Notes under the pieces: model-generated
The model's input: only the letters and a program-made list of their open reading frames with translations
Told to the model about the DNA's origin: nothing
Database searches by the model: none
Assembly: GCA_946699065.1 (NCBI GenBank)
Contig: CAMPDV010000125.1
Span: 496,001 to 560,000 of the forward strand
Origin: Loxodes magnus
Taxonomy: Eukaryota; Ciliophora; Karyorelictea; Loxodida; Loxodidae
Direction of reading: 5' to 3'
Length of the DNA stretch: 64,000 nt
Part shown: positions 60,863 through 64,000 of the stretch, one piece after another
Layout: each line of letters opens with the position of its first letter
How positions within the stretch are numbered: position 1 is the first letter of the stretch
Translations under genes and position numbers: made by a program

Positions 60863-63800
60863 TCATAACTTCACTCTTAAAGTGTTTATTGTTTCAACTC
60901 CGTTTTTGGCGTTTTGATTCACAATAAACTATTAATCTTCTATGTCATCGTAAAATTCAGTGACAAAATTAATTCTCTAATACTTCTTAACATTTTGAAT
61001 TTAATTCTTTATTATTCCGTTAACTTCACAAGCTGTTCTTGGACTGAAAGTATTAGTTTCACTAAATTCTGGAAAAATTTTAGTGGTTTTCCTAGGTTTA
61101 ATTTTTATAACTTTAGCAAAATTAGTAGATCCAAAAGTATTTTGTTCCTCAATATCATGCTATTTTGCTTTTTAATCTTGACTATTAAATAATTGAACTG
61201 TCCTTTTTATGAAGCTAAATTTCTATTCATTTGCTTAATTTTTTTCTTCTTGCCATTCAAAAATCGCATCTTTTTATTATTCTGTGAAACTCATAAATCA
61301 GGAAACAATTCCCATAAGACCAAAAACAGTTCCTAGTAAAGAACTCAATAAATTTAAAAAGGATAATTTTTGAATTTGCTGAGTAACTAAAGAAGAGTCG
61401 CTTAGAATGAAATTAATGTTTGCATATACATTAGTAGAAAACTACACATCTGTACTTTTGTATTGACTTCCTTTTGTTATTACTCCCTCCAAAAGAAGAT
61501 GGTATCCTGTATCTCCATTGTAGTTTATTTTACTTGATAAATCTGTTTCAAATACACTACTTACTGCAGTAACGTATAGTATTGAAGGATTAGTTCCTCT
61601 AAATATTTTTTAATCCTCAGGTGAAATGGTGAAATTAATACTTGACATTTCGTTTGGAATTGAAGAAGTAGCAGAAACATTGTAATTAATTTAAGAGCAA
61701 TAGGAGTCAGTCTCTTCGAGCTTCAAATAAATCTCCGAGCCTGTAACAATTTCGCAGTTGATGCATTAAAACTTAACATAACAGTCTTTTAAATCCTTTT
61801 TACATTCAATTTTACTCCACTATCCCCCAACTTAATTCTTCTTTATGCTTTTAGAATCATAAGTAATTTTTGGATCACAATCGGTGAATTCTTTTAAATC
61901 TTAATCACTTGAAATGCATCTGCCTTGATATGATACAAATTTTACGATTACTTCAACATCAGCATAAAGAGATTAATAGGTTTCTTTCAAAACAACATAA
62001 GGAATTAATGCTTTAGTTTCTAAAATATTATTTATAAAGTAATTTGTTAAACTTGCTCCTACAAACATTACTGACAGTATTATAAAAATGACGGAAAAAA
62101 ACCCTCCTCAAGAATTTTTTATAAACTTAATAGCTTCACCTAATCTATAACTATGATAAACAGTAAACAGATCAAACTTTTCCAAGTATTTAGGTGCTTT
62201 ATTTCATACAAGCAAAAATATTAAAGTTACTAAAAGAATGAAGCCTGTTATTGTATATACATAAATGTTTGCTTTTTTCACTTCATCGGTTTTTTCTTAA
62301 TAATTCTATGGTTACTACGATTTAAAATTTTAACTTAAGTTTTATGACAAAGGTTATGGATTTATGCATCCAATACCGCAATAAGATCCACTTGGACATA
62401 CGTAACAAAAATCTAGCCCTTTTTAATTTCCGTAATATCCTTCAGAGCATGGTATGCATTGGCCTTTAGTATGAGCTCCCTATTTGCTCTATTCCATTCC
62501 ATAATCACATTATTTGCATTCATGATTAGAATCTCCATAAGATCCTGCAGGACAAAGTTAACATTCCTTTTGATCAGAGTTATAGAATGTTCCGTAACTG
62601 CAAGGCCAATTGCTTAAGCTTTATTTATTTCATTTATGTGGTATATTATAAATTCTAAGTTGGTTTTAAGCTCTTGTTTCCAATATTATGCCTTTTAAAA
62701 CGTAGCGTCCTCCAAAAACAATTATTTTATTCTTATAATAAACCATTGCATGTCCCAAAAGCATTCGAGGATGGGCATTATCATCCGTATCATACTCGAA
62801 AGTAAAAGATTCATTTTAATCAAATCGGCCATAAAACATTTTATTAGTAGGATATAGTCCCCACTAAGCTCCTCCTAAAAACGCGACATAATGATCTATA
62901 TCAACGTGTGCTGATCTTGGTCAAACTTCCATAGCATGTATTTGACTTTCTCACTATCTCTTTTTTAAATCGTAAGAATATAATTCATATTATGGAGTCA
63001 AGCCTTCATCTTCGCCATCAAAGATATATATCTTATTATTAGTTAATATACATTAGCTAAACTTTAATTTATTTTATTCTCCTTTATCTAGATTTGATAT
63101 TTAAGTTCATTTCTATATACCATATTCAAACATTCATAATTCATTTGAATAGCCTAAGCTAGTTTATCCCCCAAAAATAAACATTTTATCATCATCATAA
63201 GCTGAGCAAGCTCCTGATCTGGCAGATGGTCCATTTGATAGTTATATTTTTTCTCATAGCTTGGTAAGTGAGTTAAATGAATACATATCATTTAGAAACC
63301 CTACATCATTTTCACCTCCTTATATTATTAAGTAATTTCCATGAACACTTGAAATATGCTACCATCTAGGGGTAGGTTAATCTCCTTAAGGAGTTTATTA
63401 ACTTCATTTCATAAGTTCCAGATCTAGATATCATAATTCGTTTAAAAAATTATTGCCTTCATCTTTACCTCCAAAAACATAGGCATACTAGGAAATTATA
63501 TTCATAGTATGAAATTATCGAGGTCTTGGAGATTCGAAGTTTTCTTGAATAGTTTCCCATTCTTATTCTTATGATTGCATATCTAACACAATAAGGTCAT
63601 TCATTAATCCTTCTGTAGAGTATCCAGAAAATATGTAAAATTTATTGCTCCACAATGCTCCAAATCCAGAGTCTCTAGCCAATGTATCACCATAGTCACC
63701 AATCAAAGTTCAACGAAGATTATGATGATCTGAGAAATCTAACTATCATAATTCAGGAATATCTTCTTATAAAATCTCACTTCAGCCTCCTGCCTTATAA

Positions 63801-64000
63801 AATATCTTTTTTTAGTAGTCTATAACTTAAGCAGAATAATATTGATCCCTAGGATGAACCTTAGGAGACTAAGTTCTTCATTCTTGAGTTGTTAAATTTA
63901 AAATAAACAACCTAAATTCTAAAATGAATCCAGAAGGGAGTAAAATTATTTCGTCTTAGTCTATAAATATCGTTGATGATCATTAGGGAACTGGATTTTC
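60863..64000 (-). CDS. Kelch-repeat, cysteine-rich, multi-span membrane protein (5' end outside window)
   Basis: 1045 codons are visible; the start lies beyond the right edge. The N-terminal half has repeated Kelch blades (FYIFSGYSTEGLMNDLIVLD, FGGKDEGNNFLNELWYLDLE, IFGGQTSLGYSNELWMFEYG). Nearly all blade tryptophans are TGA. Next comes a growth-factor-receptor-like Cys-rich section (CQLCPAGSYGDSNHECKQC, CIPCSEGYYGN, CYVCPSGSYC), then a span (YTITGFILLVTLIFLLV), a second near FFSVIFIILSVMFVGA, a Cys-containing extracellular-looking domain, a last span (LLGTVFGLMGIVSWFM) and a Lys-rich cytosolic tail. The layout suggests a surface receptor or adhesion protein with an extracellular propeller. 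The ligand is unknown. Frame is continuous over the whole 3138 bp with no intron. Confidence 0.8.

Noticed and set aside
1-64000. tRNA and rRNA genes
   Set aside because: Scattered GTTC-like matches were examined but none sits in a cloverleaf-like context; no rRNA core sequences were seen. A covariance search would be decisive.

Overview
The window looks like nuclear DNA of a ciliate with a reassigned genetic code. Read with the standard code it shows almost no genes. Read with TAA and TAG as glutamine and TGA as tryptophan, long conserved proteins appear on both strands, and every gene whose 3' end is in the window stops at a TGA. That pattern (TAR = Gln, TGA = Trp or stop) is the one described for karyorelict ciliates (NCBI table 27; Loxodes and relatives). 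A Condylostoma-type code, where all three codons are ambiguous, is the nearest alternative, but no gene here ends in TAA or TAG. Four introns of only 16-17 nt, all beginning GTAA, also fit the karyorelict/heterotrich branch. Base composition is extremely AT-rich between genes and less so inside them.

Layout. 1-9 kb: gene-poor DNA with three diverged copies of a Gag-like ORF carrying a CCHC zinc knuckle (about 2.0-2.7 kb minus, 5.2-6.1 kb plus, 6.7-7.1 kb minus), an unknown coding-like segment (7.4-8.0 kb minus), and a GC-enriched island with inverted repeats (3.55-3.85 kb) that could be a structured RNA. 9-16 kb: AT-rich, with a 10-bp tandem repeat and only weak coding-like stretches. 16.3-33.1 kb: two large paralogous multi-pass membrane proteins with a PAS-like region, about 1552 and 1554 aa, in converging orientation and separated by 7.4 kb of AT-rich DNA. 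34.9-41 kb: three minus-strand genes, a RING/B-box/coiled-coil (TRIM-like) protein, a FAM221 protein and an AGC kinase.

43.2-64 kb is the densest part: a Nup155/Nup170-type nucleoporin (minus) head-to-head with a CaMK-like kinase carrying a PH-like N-terminal region (plus); a tubulin-tyrosine-ligase-like (TTLL) protein fused to an armadillo-like C-terminal half (minus); a small SNARE with histidine at the predicted zero layer (plus); an atypical Rab-like GTPase (minus); a PP2A B''-type regulatory subunit with EF-hands (minus); and a Kelch/cysteine-rich/transmembrane protein (minus) that runs off the right edge.

No operon logic is expected or seen. By family, several genes suit a motile, heavily ciliated cell (TTLL, FAM221, PP2A B'', SNARE/Rab traffic, large PAS membrane sensors), with a nuclear pore component among them. 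All coordinates were obtained by hand translation; the reading frame closes exactly (length divisible by three after removing introns) for every gene listed as complete.
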